DNA of 40,914 nt from Fredinandcohnia quinoae (GCF_022427965.1 NZ_JAKTTI010000039.1:1-40914); one strand, 5' to 3'; shown: positions 25,089 to 34,154, counted from the first letter of the stretch. Notes: generated from the sequence alone by a model not told the origin. Numbers and translations: made by a program.

Positions 25089-25265
25089 TTGAAACGAAGA
25101 AAACTGATTTTGGAAGTTGGTGAAGTACTCGACACATACTGTCAGGATTGTTTTGTGAAAGATTATTTTCGAAAAGAATATGGAAAACGTTATGCTCAAT
25201 CTTTTTGTATTGAAAAATGTACGGTAGGCGAGAAGCTTAAGGAATATGGAAAACAGTTGTCATAG
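25089..25265 (+). CDS. ypeQ: YpeQ, small zinc-finger protein
   Basis: A 58-aa protein starting at TTG with AGGAG 11 nt upstream. Cysteines lie at CQDC (residues 18-21) and CIEKC (40-44), a four-cysteine zinc finger typical of the YpeQ family. The surroundings (ypeP upstream, cold-shock gene downstream) match B. subtilis. The role is unknown. Expression is probably joint with ypeP, and a two-way terminator closes the unit. Confidence 0.8.
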   Translation: MKRRKLILEVGEVLDTYCQDCFVKDYFRKEYGKRYAQSFCIEKCTVGEKLKEYGKQLS

Positions 25266-25290
25266 AGCATATTTCACAAATAACCCAACA

Positions 25291-25322
25291 AAAAAAAGGC
25301 TGAACAATGTCAGCCTTTTTTT
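25291..25322. terminator. Bidirectional terminator between ypeQ and the cold-shock gene
   Basis: AAAAAAAGGCTGA and TCAGCCTTTTTTT form a perfect 13-bp stem with a 6-nt loop. Confidence 0.92.
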
Positions 25323-25351
25323 CGTGTAACTATATATATCAAATCATTTAA

Positions 25352-25552
25352 TTATAGTTTCACTACGTTTGCAGCTTGTGGTCCGCGGTTTCCTTCAACA
25401 ACTTCAAAAGAAACTTCTTGACCTTCCTCTAGAGATTTGAAACCCTCACCTTGAATTGCAGTAAAGTGAACAAATACATCATCTCCACCTTCAACCTCGA
25501 TAAAACCAAATCCTTTTTCATTGTTGAACCATTTTACTTTACCGTTTTGCAT
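25352..25552 (-). CDS. cspD: Cold-shock protein (CspB/CspD family)
   Basis: A 66-aa OB-fold RNA chaperone with both RNA-binding motifs, KGFGFIEV (RNP1) and VFVHFTAI (RNP2). It binds single-stranded RNA and DNA and keeps mRNA open at low temperature. Its place next to ypeQ agrees with cspD of B. subtilis, but several paralogues are nearly identical, so the symbol rests on position. The ribosome binding site is AGGAGGAAAG. The leader of about 80 nt carries two hairpins, and a strong sigma-A promoter precedes it. Confidence 0.93.
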   Translation of the reverse strand: MQNGKVKWFNNEKGFGFIEVEGGDDVFVHFTAIQGEGFKSLEEGQEVSFEVVEGNRGPQAANVVKL

Positions 25553-25574
25553 ATTTCTTTCCTCCTAATACCTA

Positions 25575-25630
25575 ATAGCACAATATTGCTATGTAAAAAT
25601 TATCGTTTAGTAACATGAAATGATACTAAA
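25575..25630 (-). promoter_or_regulatory. Structured 5' leader of the cold-shock mRNA
   Basis: Two inverted repeats lie between the promoter and the ribosome binding site. TTTAGTA pairs with TACTAAA (25630-25606, 11-nt loop) and ATAGCA pairs with TGCTAT (25592-25575). Structured leaders that respond to temperature are known for cold-shock genes; a role here is inference. Confidence 0.45.
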
Positions 25631-25640
25631 TGACGCTTTT

Positions 25641-25669
25641 AATATACAAAAAAAAGGGAACCAAGTCAA
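25641..25669 (-). promoter_or_regulatory. Sigma-A promoter of the cold-shock gene
   Basis: On the minus strand: TTGACT (25669-25664), a 17-bp spacer and TATATT (25646-25641). The expected start is near 25634. Confidence 0.8.
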
Positions 25670-25726
25670 GGGAAAATAAGGTAATTGAGTAAATTGTCAG
25701 ATACTTTAAGAAGGAAAAGAAAAATA

Positions 25727-25754
25727 TTGTAGTGATTCCATTTTTTGATATAAT
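25727..25754 (+). promoter_or_regulatory. Promoter of the HD-GYP gene
   Basis: TTGTAG (25727-25732), a 16-bp spacer and TATAAT (25749-25754) with an extended TGA before it. TGATTCC (25733-25739) and GGAATCA (25756-25762) form a 7-bp inverted repeat around the -10, a possible operator. Confidence 0.65.
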
Positions 25755-25790
25755 AGGAATCAAATAGCCATGTTTTGGGAGTGAGCTTAT

Positions 25791-26732
25791 ATGTTAAAAA
25801 ATACAAAACAAGAAATTAAATCATTGCAATCACATGAGCTTGACCATATAATTCAGATGCTTGAAAACGATAAAAGCTTCCCGGAACGCACAATATCCTT
25901 AATCTCACAGAAAATTGACGATGCTGTTAATCAAATTCAAGATATCTTTAATATCGTTAAACAAAGTGACACAATACCACTTAATGAAATTAAAGAAAAT
26001 ATTCTTCCAATCATAAAAGTAGCTTCAGCAACTCCACACTTTTTCCATTTGTTTTTTAAGCTACAATCATCAGATGAATATACTTATCGCCATAATATAG
26101 GTGTAGGCATAATAGCAACATTAATTGGTAAGTGGCTTTCATTACCTGAAAAATTGTTAGCTAAACTGACTATTGCTGCAATTTTACATGATATTGGAAA
26201 GGTGAAAATTCCACTAGAAATTTTAAATAAACCTGGCAAATTAACAAAAGTAGAATATGAAATTGTTAAACAACATACAATACTCGGTTACGAAATCTTA
26301 AAAAAATCTGAAGGAGTATCAGAAGATATAAGTCTTGTAGCATTACAGCATCACGAACGTGAGGATGGGAAAGGATACCCATACGGTATACAGGGGAATG
26401 AAATTAGCTATTTAGCAAAAATTGTAGCTATTGCCGATGTTTTTCATGCAATGTCATCAAATAGGGTGTATCATGATGCTACCCCATTTTATATAGTAAT
26501 TAGACAAATGAATGACGATGTTTTTGGTAAATTTGATCCGACAATTCTAGTTCCTTTTATATCAAAAATTATGAATTCACTTATTGGCAACAAAGTGTTA
26601 TTAACAGATGGGAGCTATGGAGTAATCAAGATGGTGAATCCTTACGATTTAACAAACCCATTGGTACAAATTAATAATAAAATAATAGATTTATCAATTG
26701 AAAAAAGTATACAAATTGAACGTATTATTTGA
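25791..26732 (+). CDS. HD-GYP domain protein, probable cyclic-di-GMP phosphodiesterase
   Basis: Protein of 313 aa. The N-terminal part (about 1-95) is helical with no known sensor domain. The HD-GYP domain follows, with HDIGK (133-137) and HHEREDGKGYP (187-197) intact, so an active metal-dependent phosphodiesterase is expected. A short beta-rich end (from about 260) closes the protein. Such proteins break down cyclic di-GMP and control motility or biofilm. It has no membrane span and its own promoter and terminator, so it is a single-gene unit. No diguanylate cyclase is nearby. Confidence 0.88.
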   Translation: MLKNTKQEIKSLQSHELDHIIQMLENDKSFPERTISLISQKIDDAVNQIQDIFNIVKQSDTIPLNEIKENILPIIKVASATPHFFHLFFKLQSSDEYTYRHNIGVGIIATLIGKWLSLPEKLLAKLTIAAILHDIGKVKIPLEILNKPGKLTKVEYEIVKQHTILGYEILKKSEGVSEDISLVALQHHEREDGKGYPYGIQGNEISYLAKIVAIADVFHAMSSNRVYHDATPFYIVIRQMNDDVFGKFDPTILVPFISKIMNSLIGNKVLLTDGSYGVIKMVNPYDLTNPLVQINNKIIDLSIEKSIQIERII

Positions 26733-26742
26733 ATTGAAATTT

Positions 26743-26768
26743 AAAACTCGGCCATGCCGAGTTTTCTT
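26743..26768 (+). terminator. Terminator of the HD-GYP gene
   Basis: AAAACTCGGC and GCCGAGTTTT form a perfect 10-bp stem around CAT, followed by CTTT. Confidence 0.85.
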
Positions 26769-26825
26769 TATTTATGATAGAATATTTTAAAGACGCAGTT
26801 TTAAAATGAAAAAGGAGACATTGAA

Positions 26826-28979
26826 TTGAAAGTGATTATTGCGGAAAAACCATCTGTAGCAAAAAATATTGCTGATGCTTTAAATATTAAGGGCAGAAAT
26901 GATGGTTATTATGAAGGTAACGGTTATATTATTACATGGGCATTTGGTCATCTATTGCAACTGCTTGATGCAAAGGATTATGATGAGAAAATGGCGAAAT
27001 GGAGTTTGGAAAAGTTCCCCTTTATTCCTCAAAAGTTTAGATATAAAGTAAAAAGTGACCCAAGAAATAGGGACAAGGAGGACTTTGGTGCTAAAAAGCA
27101 ATTAAAATTAATTTATCAATTAATTAAACGAAATGATGTAGACATGGTTATATCTGCATGTGATTTTGATCGTGAAGGCCAAATTATTGGGGATACAATC
27201 ATTTATAATCTTAAGACACATAAACAAGTGTATCGTCTTTTATTAAATGAGTGGACACCTGATGAAGTATTAAAGGGACTACAGCAAATTAAGCCTAATT
27301 CAGAAATGAGGCCACTTCAAGATGCAGGTATTAGTCGTCAATGGGCAGATTGGGTAATTGGAATTAACTTAACATCTGTAGCAACTTTAAAGTATCAAAA
27401 AGGGAAAGGAAAAGTATTAAATATAGGAAGAGTTCTTCTACCGACATTAAAAATAATTTATGATCGGGATAAAGCTATCGAAAATTTCAAGCCAGAGGAA
27501 TACTTTAAGCTAGCTGCTACGTTTCAGACGGAAGACAATAAAGAATATGAAGGTATTTATTTTGATCAAGAAGAGGATAAATTCAAGGCAAAAGAAGACT
27601 TGGAATTTATCGAACAACATTTAATCAGTCAAACTGCAACAATTACGAGAAAACAGGTTGAACAGAAAAGGGAGTATCCCCCATATTTATTTAATCTATC
27701 TAATCTACAAGGCTTCGTTACTAGCAAGTTTAAAGGTTGGACCTCAGATAAGGTATTAAAAGTTTCCCAATCACTTTATGAAAAAAAATATATTACTTAC
27801 CCACGTACAGCTAGTGTTGTTTTAGAAGAGAGTTTGGTAGGTAAGGTAGCTAAGGTATTAGATATCTTAAAAAAAGGTTTATCATATGAACAAGAAATTA
27901 CATTTACAAAATCAAAGCGGGTATTTGATAATTCCAAAGTTGAAAGTCATAGTGCAATCATACCAACGTATCTATTACCGAAGTCATTAACAAGAGATGA
28001 AGAAATTGTCTATACTGCGATAAAAAATCGTTTTATTATGCAGTTTATGCCAGTTGCTGTTCATGAGGAAACGAAGATTTTTACGAAGATTAATAATAGT
28101 GAAATAAAAGGTGAGTTTATTTCAAAGGGGAAGGTTCAGCTTGTTGAAGGTTGGAAAAAGGTAGAGCAAATTGAATCAATGGATACAATTTTACCGATTG
28201 TTAATCAAAATGATCGTGTCAGTATTATTGATCACGATCTGAGTTCTCATACCACAAAACCACCGAAACATCATACAGAAAAAACATTACTAAGAGTGAT
28301 GGAAACATGTGGGAGGGGTTATGGAGATGAAGATAGTGAGGACATGATGGCTGCAATTTTAAGTGGTTATAGTATCGGTACCCCTGCCACACGTGCTGAA
28401 ACAATAAAAAAACTTAAAGATGTTGGGTATATTGCTTCTCAAAATAAAAATCTAATTTGCACTGAGCTTGGTATGAAATTAGTAGAAACATTTCCAATTA
28501 AAGACCTATTTGATTTAGAATTTACTGGTCGTTTGGAAAAGACCTTATCAGATATCGAAAAACTAAAGTTTACGAAAGAAAACTTTTTAAATTTTATTTT
28601 TGATTTCACAACAGAGTCAGTTAATAAGATAAAAACTGATAAAGATCAAATAATCAATGAATTATCACAGGTAAAGACTACGATTGAGGTATTGGGGAAA
28701 TGTCCTGTTTGTGGACATGGAATAATCGAAGGAAAAAAAGGATTTGGTTGTAGTAATTGGAAAAATGGCTGTAAATTTGTTATTTGGAAAAATGATAAAT
28801 TTCTAGCAACGATGAAGAAAAAGCCTACAAAAACAATGGTGAAAATGCTTTTGAAAAATGGAGTTGCAACTGTTAAAGGCTTAACAAGTAAAAAAGGTAA
28901 TAAATTTGATGCAAATTTAAAATATGAGAAAAACCCCGATAATGAGTATTATAGCTGGAAAATGGAATTTCTAAAATGA
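26826..28979 (+). CDS. topB: DNA topoisomerase III
   Basis: Type IA topoisomerase of 717 aa. The TOPRIM domain has EKPS near the N-terminus and DFDRE (113-118). The catalytic tyrosine is Tyr325 in YITYPRT. The C-terminus has a four-cysteine zinc-ribbon (Cys626, 629, 642, 649). It relaxes negative supercoils and separates linked DNA, often with RecQ helicases. It starts with TTG at 26826, 8 nt after AAGGAGAC. As I recall it is not at this place in B. subtilis, so the location may be lineage-specific. No recQ is next to it. Confidence 0.95.
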   Translation: MKVIIAEKPSVAKNIADALNIKGRNDGYYEGNGYIITWAFGHLLQLLDAKDYDEKMAKWSLEKFPFIPQKFRYKVKSDPRNRDKEDFGAKKQLKLIYQLIKRNDVDMVISACDFDREGQIIGDTIIYNLKTHKQVYRLLLNEWTPDEVLKGLQQIKPNSEMRPLQDAGISRQWADWVIGINLTSVATLKYQKGKGKVLNIGRVLLPTLKIIYDRDKAIENFKPEEYFKLAATFQTEDNKEYEGIYFDQEEDKFKAKEDLEFIEQHLISQTATITRKQVEQKREYPPYLFNLSNLQGFVTSKFKGWTSDKVLKVSQSLYEKKYITYPRTASVVLEESLVGKVAKVLDILKKGLSYEQEITFTKSKRVFDNSKVESHSAIIPTYLLPKSLTRDEEIVYTAIKNRFIMQFMPVAVHEETKIFTKINNSEIKGEFISKGKVQLVEGWKKVEQIESMDTILPIVNQNDRVSIIDHDLSSHTTKPPKHHTEKTLLRVMETCGRGYGDEDSEDMMAAILSGYSIGTPATRAETIKKLKDVGYIASQNKNLICTELGMKLVETFPIKDLFDLEFTGRLEKTLSDIEKLKFTKENFLNFIFDFTTESVNKIKTDKDQIINELSQVKTTIEVLGKCPVCGHGIIEGKKGFGCSNWKNGCKFVIWKNDKFLATMKKKPTKTMVKMLLKNGVATVKGLTSKKGNKFDANLKYEKNPDNEYYSWKMEFLK

Positions 28980-29018
28980 ATTAGTTGTTAAAATTATTCC
29001 AATATTCTAATAGAACGA

Positions 29019-29047
29019 TTGTTTACTAGGAACAAATATTGTAAAAT
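29019..29047 (+). promoter_or_regulatory. Promoter of the SCP2-domain gene
   Basis: TTGTTT (29019-29024), a 17-bp spacer and TAAAAT (29042-29047). ACGATT and AATCGT around it are a 6-bp inverted repeat. Confidence 0.5.
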
Positions 29048-29084
29048 AATCGTATATATAAAATATAGGGGGAATTAATAATAT

Positions 29085-29453
29085 ATGTCTAAAACAATTA
29101 ATGACGATTCATTAGCCAATGTAATGGAGAAAATAGAAGAAATATTAAACGAGAACCCTGGTCCAATTGAAGGAATAAATGTTGTCTACCAATTTGAAAT
29201 TAGTGGAGATGAAGAAGCGCTATATCAACTTCAGCTTGGAGATAGTAAGGCCAAAGTTTTGATTGGCTCTGAACTAAAAGCAGATTGTACATTAAAATTA
29301 TCATTTGCAAATTTTAGACTATTTTTATTAGGTAAGTTAAATGGAACAATGGCATTCATGACAGGAAAGTTAAAAATGAACGGTGATATCGGTAAGGCGT
29401 TAAAACTCGAAAGCTTACTTCAACAATATAATATGAAAGACCATCTATCTTAA
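29085..29453 (+). CDS. SCP2-type lipid-binding domain protein
   Basis: Protein of 122 aa that is one sterol-carrier-protein-2 fold. The characteristic end is visible: LKLSFANFRLFLLGKLNGTMAFMTGKLKMNGDIGKALKL in short pieces, with the GKLKMNGD core near residues 92-100. SCP2 domains bind lipids or acyl-CoA in a hydrophobic tunnel. The ligand is unknown. It shares a transcript with the methyltransferase 16 bp downstream, so the pair may act on the same lipid-like compound. AGGGGGAA precedes the start. Confidence 0.82.
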   Translation: MSKTINDDSLANVMEKIEEILNENPGPIEGINVVYQFEISGDEEALYQLQLGDSKAKVLIGSELKADCTLKLSFANFRLFLLGKLNGTMAFMTGKLKMNGDIGKALKLESLLQQYNMKDHLS

Positions 29454-29469
29454 GTTGATTGGAGAAAAA

Positions 29470-30150
29470 ATGACAAATTTTAATTGGCATTCTGAATCAG
29501 AAAAACAATGGAATAATCGTGCTGATTTTTGGAATCAACAAAGTCAAAGGATGTGGGACTCAGGCAGTCGTTCTACAATTATTCCGTTTTTTTCACAGTA
29601 TGTTAGTAAAGGTTCAAAAGTATTGGATGCTGGTTGTGGGGATGGCTATGGTTCCTATAAATTATCAGAGAATGGCTATGATGTAATTGGAATCGATCTT
29701 TCGACTGAGATGATTGAAAAAGCAAACCCTAGACAATATGCTGGAAAACTAAGTTTTTTACAATCTGACTTATCGGCACTCCCATTTGATAATGGAACAT
29801 TTAATGCCGTTATGGCAATTAACTCGTTAGAATGGACTGAGAGACCATTAGTTGCGATCAATGAATTAAATCGAGTAACGAAAAATGGTGGAATAGGTTG
29901 TATTGCGTTGCTTGGACCTACAGCGGGTCCAAGACAAAATTCATTTCGGCGTTTATATAATGAGACAGTCATTTGCAATACTATGATGCCATGGGAATTT
30001 AAGCAATTAGTTCAAGAAAATGGTTGGGATATACTTGATGGTAAAGCGGTTTATAAAGAAGGGGTTAGGAACGAAACAGTAGATGGTTTGCCAGAAGAAT
30101 TGAAACAATCATTATCATTTATGTGGATATTTATAATAAAAAAAAGCTAG
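29470..30150 (+). CDS. Class I SAM-dependent methyltransferase
   Basis: Protein of 226 aa of the UbiE/Methyltransf_11 type. The SAM-binding motif is DAGCGDG (53-59), followed by GIDLS as motif II and a later NSLEWTERP segment. The substrate is not known. ATG at 29470 is chosen, with GGAG 6 nt upstream; the TTG at 29455 has no ribosome binding site. It directly follows the SCP2-domain gene, probably in one operon, and its stop codon is inside the terminator stem. Confidence 0.82.
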   Translation: MTNFNWHSESEKQWNNRADFWNQQSQRMWDSGSRSTIIPFFSQYVSKGSKVLDAGCGDGYGSYKLSENGYDVIGIDLSTEMIEKANPRQYAGKLSFLQSDLSALPFDNGTFNAVMAINSLEWTERPLVAINELNRVTKNGGIGCIALLGPTAGPRQNSFRRLYNETVICNTMMPWEFKQLVQENGWDILDGKAVYKEGVRNETVDGLPEELKQSLSFMWIFIIKKS

Positions 30151-30181
30151 AGCAATTCTTTTCACTTAGCTCTAGCTTTTT
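30141..30181. terminator. Bidirectional terminator between the methyltransferase and metA
   Basis: AAAAAGCTAGAGC and GCTCTAGCTTTTT form a perfect 13-bp stem with a 15-nt loop. The methyltransferase stop codon lies within the first arm. Confidence 0.9.
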
Positions 30182-30204
30182 GATTTGTGAGGAAGATTGA
30201 TATG

Positions 30205-31113
30205 CTATTCCCACTCATATGGTGTTTCTTGGTATACATAATAATTTAACCAATTAGAGAATAACAGATTAGCATGTGATCGCCATGTATGCTTTGGCAA
30301 ATTCTCTGGTCGGTTTTCAGGAAAGTAATTCTTAGGTACATCCACTCTTACACCTTTTACTTGATCACGCTCAAATTCTTCTTTCAATGTTGTTACATCA
30401 TATTCGGGATGCCCAGTTAAAAAAATCTGTCTACCATCCTTTGATGCAACCAGACAAACACCGGCATCATTTGAAACTGATAGAATATCGAGGTTAGGAT
30501 TTGACTTTAAATCCTCAAATGATACATCAGTATAACGTGAATGTGGTACTGAATAGACATCATCAAATCCTCTTACAAGTTTTACGTCTTTATTCAATAA
30601 CTGATGTTCGAAGACACCAAAGCATTTACTAGGTAATGGGTACTTATTTATACCAAAATGATAATAGAGACCTGCTTGGGCCCCCCAACAAATATGTAAA
30701 GTAGAGGTTACATTTTTCTTTGTCCATTCCATAATTTCTGTTAGTTCATCCCAATAATTTACATCCTCAAATGATAGATGCTCAATAGGTGCACCGGTAA
30801 TAATCATGCCGTCAAACTTCTTATTCTTAATCACCGGAAAGTTTGTATAAAATTTGTCCAAATGATTTTGCCCAGTCGTCTTGGCGGTATGGGTCTCAGG
30901 AAAAAGGAAAGTGATGTTAATTTGTAATGGTGAATTGCCTAGTAATCTAAGAAGCTGTGTCTCAGTTCTTTCTTTTTCAGGCATTAAATTCAGGATTAAT
31001 ATATTGAGTGGACGAATATCTTGGGTATATGCCCGGTCTTCATCCATAATAAAAATATTTTCACCTTCCAATATTTCTTTTGCTGGTAAATTTCGTGGTA
31101 TATTGATTGGCAT
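30205..31113 (-). CDS. metA: Homoserine O-acetyltransferase MetA (MetAA)
   Basis: Protein of 302 aa of the MetA family. The catalytic Cys142 (HICWGAQ) and the GHPEYD motif are present. Residue 111 is Glu, which in the Bacillus cereus enzyme was shown to set acetyl-CoA rather than succinyl-CoA specificity; enzymes with Gly111 use succinyl-CoA. It makes O-acetylhomoserine for methionine synthesis. A GGGAGGGAA ribosome binding site precedes ATG. The predicted leader is only about 30 nt, too short for an S-box or T-box. It is divergent from fhs, another one-carbon gene. Confidence 0.95.
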   Translation of the reverse strand: MPINIPRNLPAKEILEGENIFIMDEDRAYTQDIRPLNILILNLMPEKERTETQLLRLLGNSPLQINITFLFPETHTAKTTGQNHLDKFYTNFPVIKNKKFDGMIITGAPIEHLSFEDVNYWDELTEIMEWTKKNVTSTLHICWGAQAGLYYHFGINKYPLPSKCFGVFEHQLLNKDVKLVRGFDDVYSVPHSRYTDVSFEDLKSNPNLDILSVSNDAGVCLVASKDGRQIFLTGHPEYDVTTLKEEFERDQVKGVRVDVPKNYFPENRPENLPKHTWRSHANLLFSNWLNYYVYQETPYEWE

Positions 31114-31149
31114 TGTTATATTCCCTCCCCCATGGTTTATATTTGTATA

Positions 31150-31178
31150 ATTATAGATATTCTAAAAAAAATAATCAA
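31150..31178 (-). promoter_or_regulatory. Sigma-A promoter of metA
   Basis: On the minus strand: TTGATT (31178-31173), a 17-bp spacer and a perfect TATAAT (31155-31150). The expected start is about 31143. Confidence 0.75.
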
Positions 31179-31308
31179 TGGGAATTAATTAAACAATTAT
31201 GAAAAAAAGTTATTTTACTTATATTACTGTATTCAAAATAAGGTAAAATAGAAATAATCGAAAAAATTTTACACAATACATTTTATTATTATTCTTGGAG
31301 GTAAAAGG

Positions 31309-32997
31309 ATGGAGCTGTCAACAGAAATAAAGTCTGATATAAAAATTGCGCAAGAGGCGGAAATAAAACCAATAAAAGATATTGCCGAACAATTAGATTT
31401 ATTAGAAGAAGAATTAGAGCCTTATGGCCATTATAAAGCAAAGATTTCTTTAGATCTAATGGAGAGATTGAAAACAAAAGAAGATGGTAAAGTAATTCTC
31501 GTGACTTCAATTAATCCAACACCAGCAGGTGAGGGGAAATCTACGATAACTGTTGGACTAGGTCAGGGATTCGCAAAGATAGGGAAGAAGGCAATGATTG
31601 CGATGCGCGAGCCTTCCTTAGGGCCGACAATGGGAATTAAAGGTGGAGCAACAGGTGGTGGATACTCGCAGGTTATTCCGATGGAGGATATTAATCTACA
31701 TTTTACTGGAGACTTTCATGCGATTACATCTGCAAATAATGCATTAGCTGCGCTTCTAGATAATCATATACATCAAGGAAATCAGCTGCAAATTGATGTG
31801 AGAAGAGTAGTATGGAAACGAGTTGTTGATCTAAATGATCGTGCATTACGTCACGTCATTGTAGGGCTTGGGGGACCTCTTCAAGGTGTGCCTAGAGAAG
31901 ATGGCTTCGATATTACCGTTGCATCTGAAATAATGGCAATTTTCTGTTTAGCAACGGATATTCAAGATCTTAAGAGGAGGATTTCGAAAATTGTCGTTGC
32001 GTATAACATAAAAAAGGAGCCAGTAACAGTTGCTGATCTAGGCGTAGAAGGTGCACTCACCCTATTGTTAAAGGACGCACTAAAACCTAATCTTGTTCAA
32101 ACACTTGAGCATACTCCTGCACTTATCCATGGAGGACCATTTGCAAATATCGCCCATGGCTGTAATAGTGTAATTGCAACAAAAATGGCAGCTAAGTTAG
32201 CGGATTTTGTTATAACTGAAGGTGGTTTTGGCGCAGATCTCGGTGCTGAGAAGTTTTTGGACATAAAAGCTAGAGCGGCTGGTATTAAACCAGAGGTCGT
32301 TGTAATTGTAGCTACAATAAGAGCATTAAAGATGCATGGTGGTGTTCCGAAAGATAATCTTAAACAGGAAAACCTTGAGGCTTTATCGAATGGGCTGGAG
32401 AATCTTCAAAAACATATTGAAACAATTCAAGCATTTGGACTACCATTTGTTATCGCAATTAATCGATTTGTCACTGATACAAAAAACGAAGTACAAAAAA
32501 TTAAAACATGGTGTGCTGAACAATCATATCCCGTTGCACTTGCAGATGTGTGGGAAAAAGGTGGAGACGGAGGGGTAGAGCTTGCACAATTAGTGCTGGA
32601 GACAATCAATTCTGCAGAAAATTGTTTTGCGCCACTTTATGATGTTTCATCTTCAATAATTGAAAAAGTTAAAACAATTGCAACTATGGTATATGGTGCA
32701 AAGGATGTTGAGTTTTCAAGTAAAGCTCAAAAGCAAATTATTGAATTTGAAAAATTCGGATGGGATAATCTCCCTATTTGCATGGCAAAGACGCAATACT
32801 CATTATCTGATGACCCTACTCTATTGGGCAGACCAACAAACTTTACAATAACGATAAGAGAATTTAAGCCATCAATTGGTGCTGGTTTTCTAGTTGCCCT
32901 AACTGGTGATGTGATGACAATGCCCGGCTTACCAAAAAAGCCTTCTGCATTAAATATGGACGTCAATGAAGAAGGAAAGGCTGTCGGATTATTCTAG
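31309..32997 (+). CDS. fhs: Formate-tetrahydrofolate ligase
   Basis: Enzyme of 562 aa (usual length about 555-560). It makes 10-formyl-tetrahydrofolate from formate, ATP and tetrahydrofolate. The ATP site TPAGEGKST is at 71-79, and the conserved [17 protein letters not shown] and [13 protein letters not shown] blocks are intact. It feeds purine and fMet-tRNA synthesis. The ribosome binding site is TTGGAGGTAAAAGG. A -10-like TAAAAT lies at 31244-31249 but without a convincing -35. The degV gene follows 19 bp after the stop, probably in the same transcript. Confidence 0.96.
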   Translation: MELSTEIKSDIKIAQEAEIKPIKDIAEQLDLLEEELEPYGHYKAKISLDLMERLKTKEDGKVILVTSINPTPAGEGKSTITVGLGQGFAKIGKKAMIAMREPSLGPTMGIKGGATGGGYSQVIPMEDINLHFTGDFHAITSANNALAALLDNHIHQGNQLQIDVRRVVWKRVVDLNDRALRHVIVGLGGPLQGVPREDGFDITVASEIMAIFCLATDIQDLKRRISKIVVAYNIKKEPVTVADLGVEGALTLLLKDALKPNLVQTLEHTPALIHGGPFANIAHGCNSVIATKMAAKLADFVITEGGFGADLGAEKFLDIKARAAGIKPEVVVIVATIRALKMHGGVPKDNLKQENLEALSNGLENLQKHIETIQAFGLPFVIAINRFVTDTKNEVQKIKTWCAEQSYPVALADVWEKGGDGGVELAQLVLETINSAENCFAPLYDVSSSIIEKVKTIATMVYGAKDVEFSSKAQKQIIEFEKFGWDNLPICMAKTQYSLSDDPTLLGRPTNFTITIREFKPSIGAGFLVALTGDVMTMPGLPKKPSALNMDVNEEGKAVGLF

Positions 32998-33016
32998 GAT
33001 GAAAGGGGGCAATTAC

Positions 33017-33859
33017 TTGGAGAGGATTGCATGGGTTACAGATAGTACCGCTTACTTAGATGAAGAATTAAGGAGAAATAAAGATATATACGTTATTCCA
33101 ATCACGATCTTTTTTGATGAGGAAGAATTTCTCGATGGAGTTACAATACAACCCGACGAATTTTTTAAAAGGTTAAAAACAACATCTACAATTCCAAAAA
33201 CATCACAGCCTTCTATAGGCAGTTTTGTAGATTTGTATAACCAGTTAGCCGAGAATTATGATCGTGTCATTTCAATTCATGTGGCTTCAAAACTTAGTGG
33301 AACCTATTCTTCAGCGTTACAAGCTTCGGAAATTGTTTCAATTCCTGTAACGGTAATTGATTCGAAAATCTTAACCTATCCTTTATCTGCTTTATTAAAG
33401 GAAGGTATTATACGATATCAAACCGGAGACTCCATTGAAGAAATAGAAGGACATATTAAAAGGTTAGCTGATTGTAATGAGACTTATGTATTAATTGGAA
33501 GTTTGGAGCAACTTCATCGAAGTGGAAGAATGAATACGGCGCAGTATTATCTAGGAAGTATGTTGCAAATTAAACCAATTATTTCAATTGAAGATGGTAC
33601 TCTTTCCGTAAAAGAAAAAGTTCGTTCTGAAAAAAAGGCAACAGAAAGAGTGCTAGATTATCTAAAAAAATCATTGAAATCAAATAATATTGAGGAAGTA
33701 TTTATTTTATACGGTTTACATGATGACAAAGCGATGGAGTGGAAAAAGAAAATAAGAGAATTTGCAGAACATGTTAAAATAAACGCCTATCCATTAGGAA
33801 CAGCTCTAGGTGTTCATGCTGGTGAAGAAACGATCGGGATAAGTTGGATTAATAAATAA
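33017..33859 (+). CDS. DegV family fatty-acid-binding protein
   Basis: Protein of 280 aa, the normal DegV length, starting MERIAWVTDSTAYL. Landmarks are TSQPSIGSF (phosphate- and fatty-acid-binding loop), VIDSK in the middle and HAGEETIG near the end. DegV/FakB proteins hold a fatty acid for phosphorylation by FakA. TTG at 33017 is chosen because AAAGGGGG lies 7 nt upstream; an ATG at 32999 sits before that ribosome binding site and one at 32966 lies inside fhs. It is transcribed after fhs. The nearest + strand terminator is 270 bp further on, beyond the convergent small gene. Confidence 0.88.
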   Translation: MERIAWVTDSTAYLDEELRRNKDIYVIPITIFFDEEEFLDGVTIQPDEFFKRLKTTSTIPKTSQPSIGSFVDLYNQLAENYDRVISIHVASKLSGTYSSALQASEIVSIPVTVIDSKILTYPLSALLKEGIIRYQTGDSIEEIEGHIKRLADCNETYVLIGSLEQLHRSGRMNTAQYYLGSMLQIKPIISIEDGTLSVKEKVRSEKKATERVLDYLKKSLKSNNIEEVFILYGLHDDKAMEWKKKIREFAEHVKINAYPLGTALGVHAGEETIGISWINK

Positions 33860-33861
33860 TC

Positions 33862-34104
33862 CTATTTTATCAACGTATATTGAACTTCAATATTTGAAAT
33901 TGGAACAACTGCTGCTATTTTGTAACCAATACTAATGAATTGTGAGATCGTCTCTGCACAATTTGGATTTGGTGGTTCTGTTGGTGCATGGAGACTTGTA
34001 TGGATCCTTATAAATTGATTTGTGATTGAGTTACAAGTTATTATAACAACATGTCTTCCATACCATGCTGTTCCAATTTCACGTTTAAAGTTCTTATAAA
34101 ACAT
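33862..34104 (-). CDS. Unknown 80-aa protein
   Basis: A strong ribosome binding site (AAAGGAGC, 8 nt before ATG) supports this minus-strand gene. The product has no membrane span or clear motif; it is rich in Ile and has two cysteines (residues 24 and 49). I do not recognise it. Its stop lies only 2 bp from the convergent degV stop, with no terminator between them. A hairpin (34128-34149) sits in its leader just before the ribosome binding site; read on the + strand the same hairpin is a terminator. Confidence 0.65.
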   Translation of the reverse strand: MFYKNFKREIGTAWYGRHVVIITCNSITNQFIRIHTSLHAPTEPPNPNCAETISQFISIGYKIAAVVPISNIEVQYTLIK

Positions 34105-34127
34105 ATTATAAGCTCCTTTCTTATAGG

Positions 34128-34154
34128 CTGGAAAACAATCGTTTTCCAGTTTTT
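34128..34154 (+). terminator. Terminator on the + strand beyond the 80-aa gene
   Basis: CTGGAAAAC and GTTTTCCAG form a perfect 9-bp stem around AATC, followed by TTTTT. It is the first + strand terminator after fhs-degV. Confidence 0.8.
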
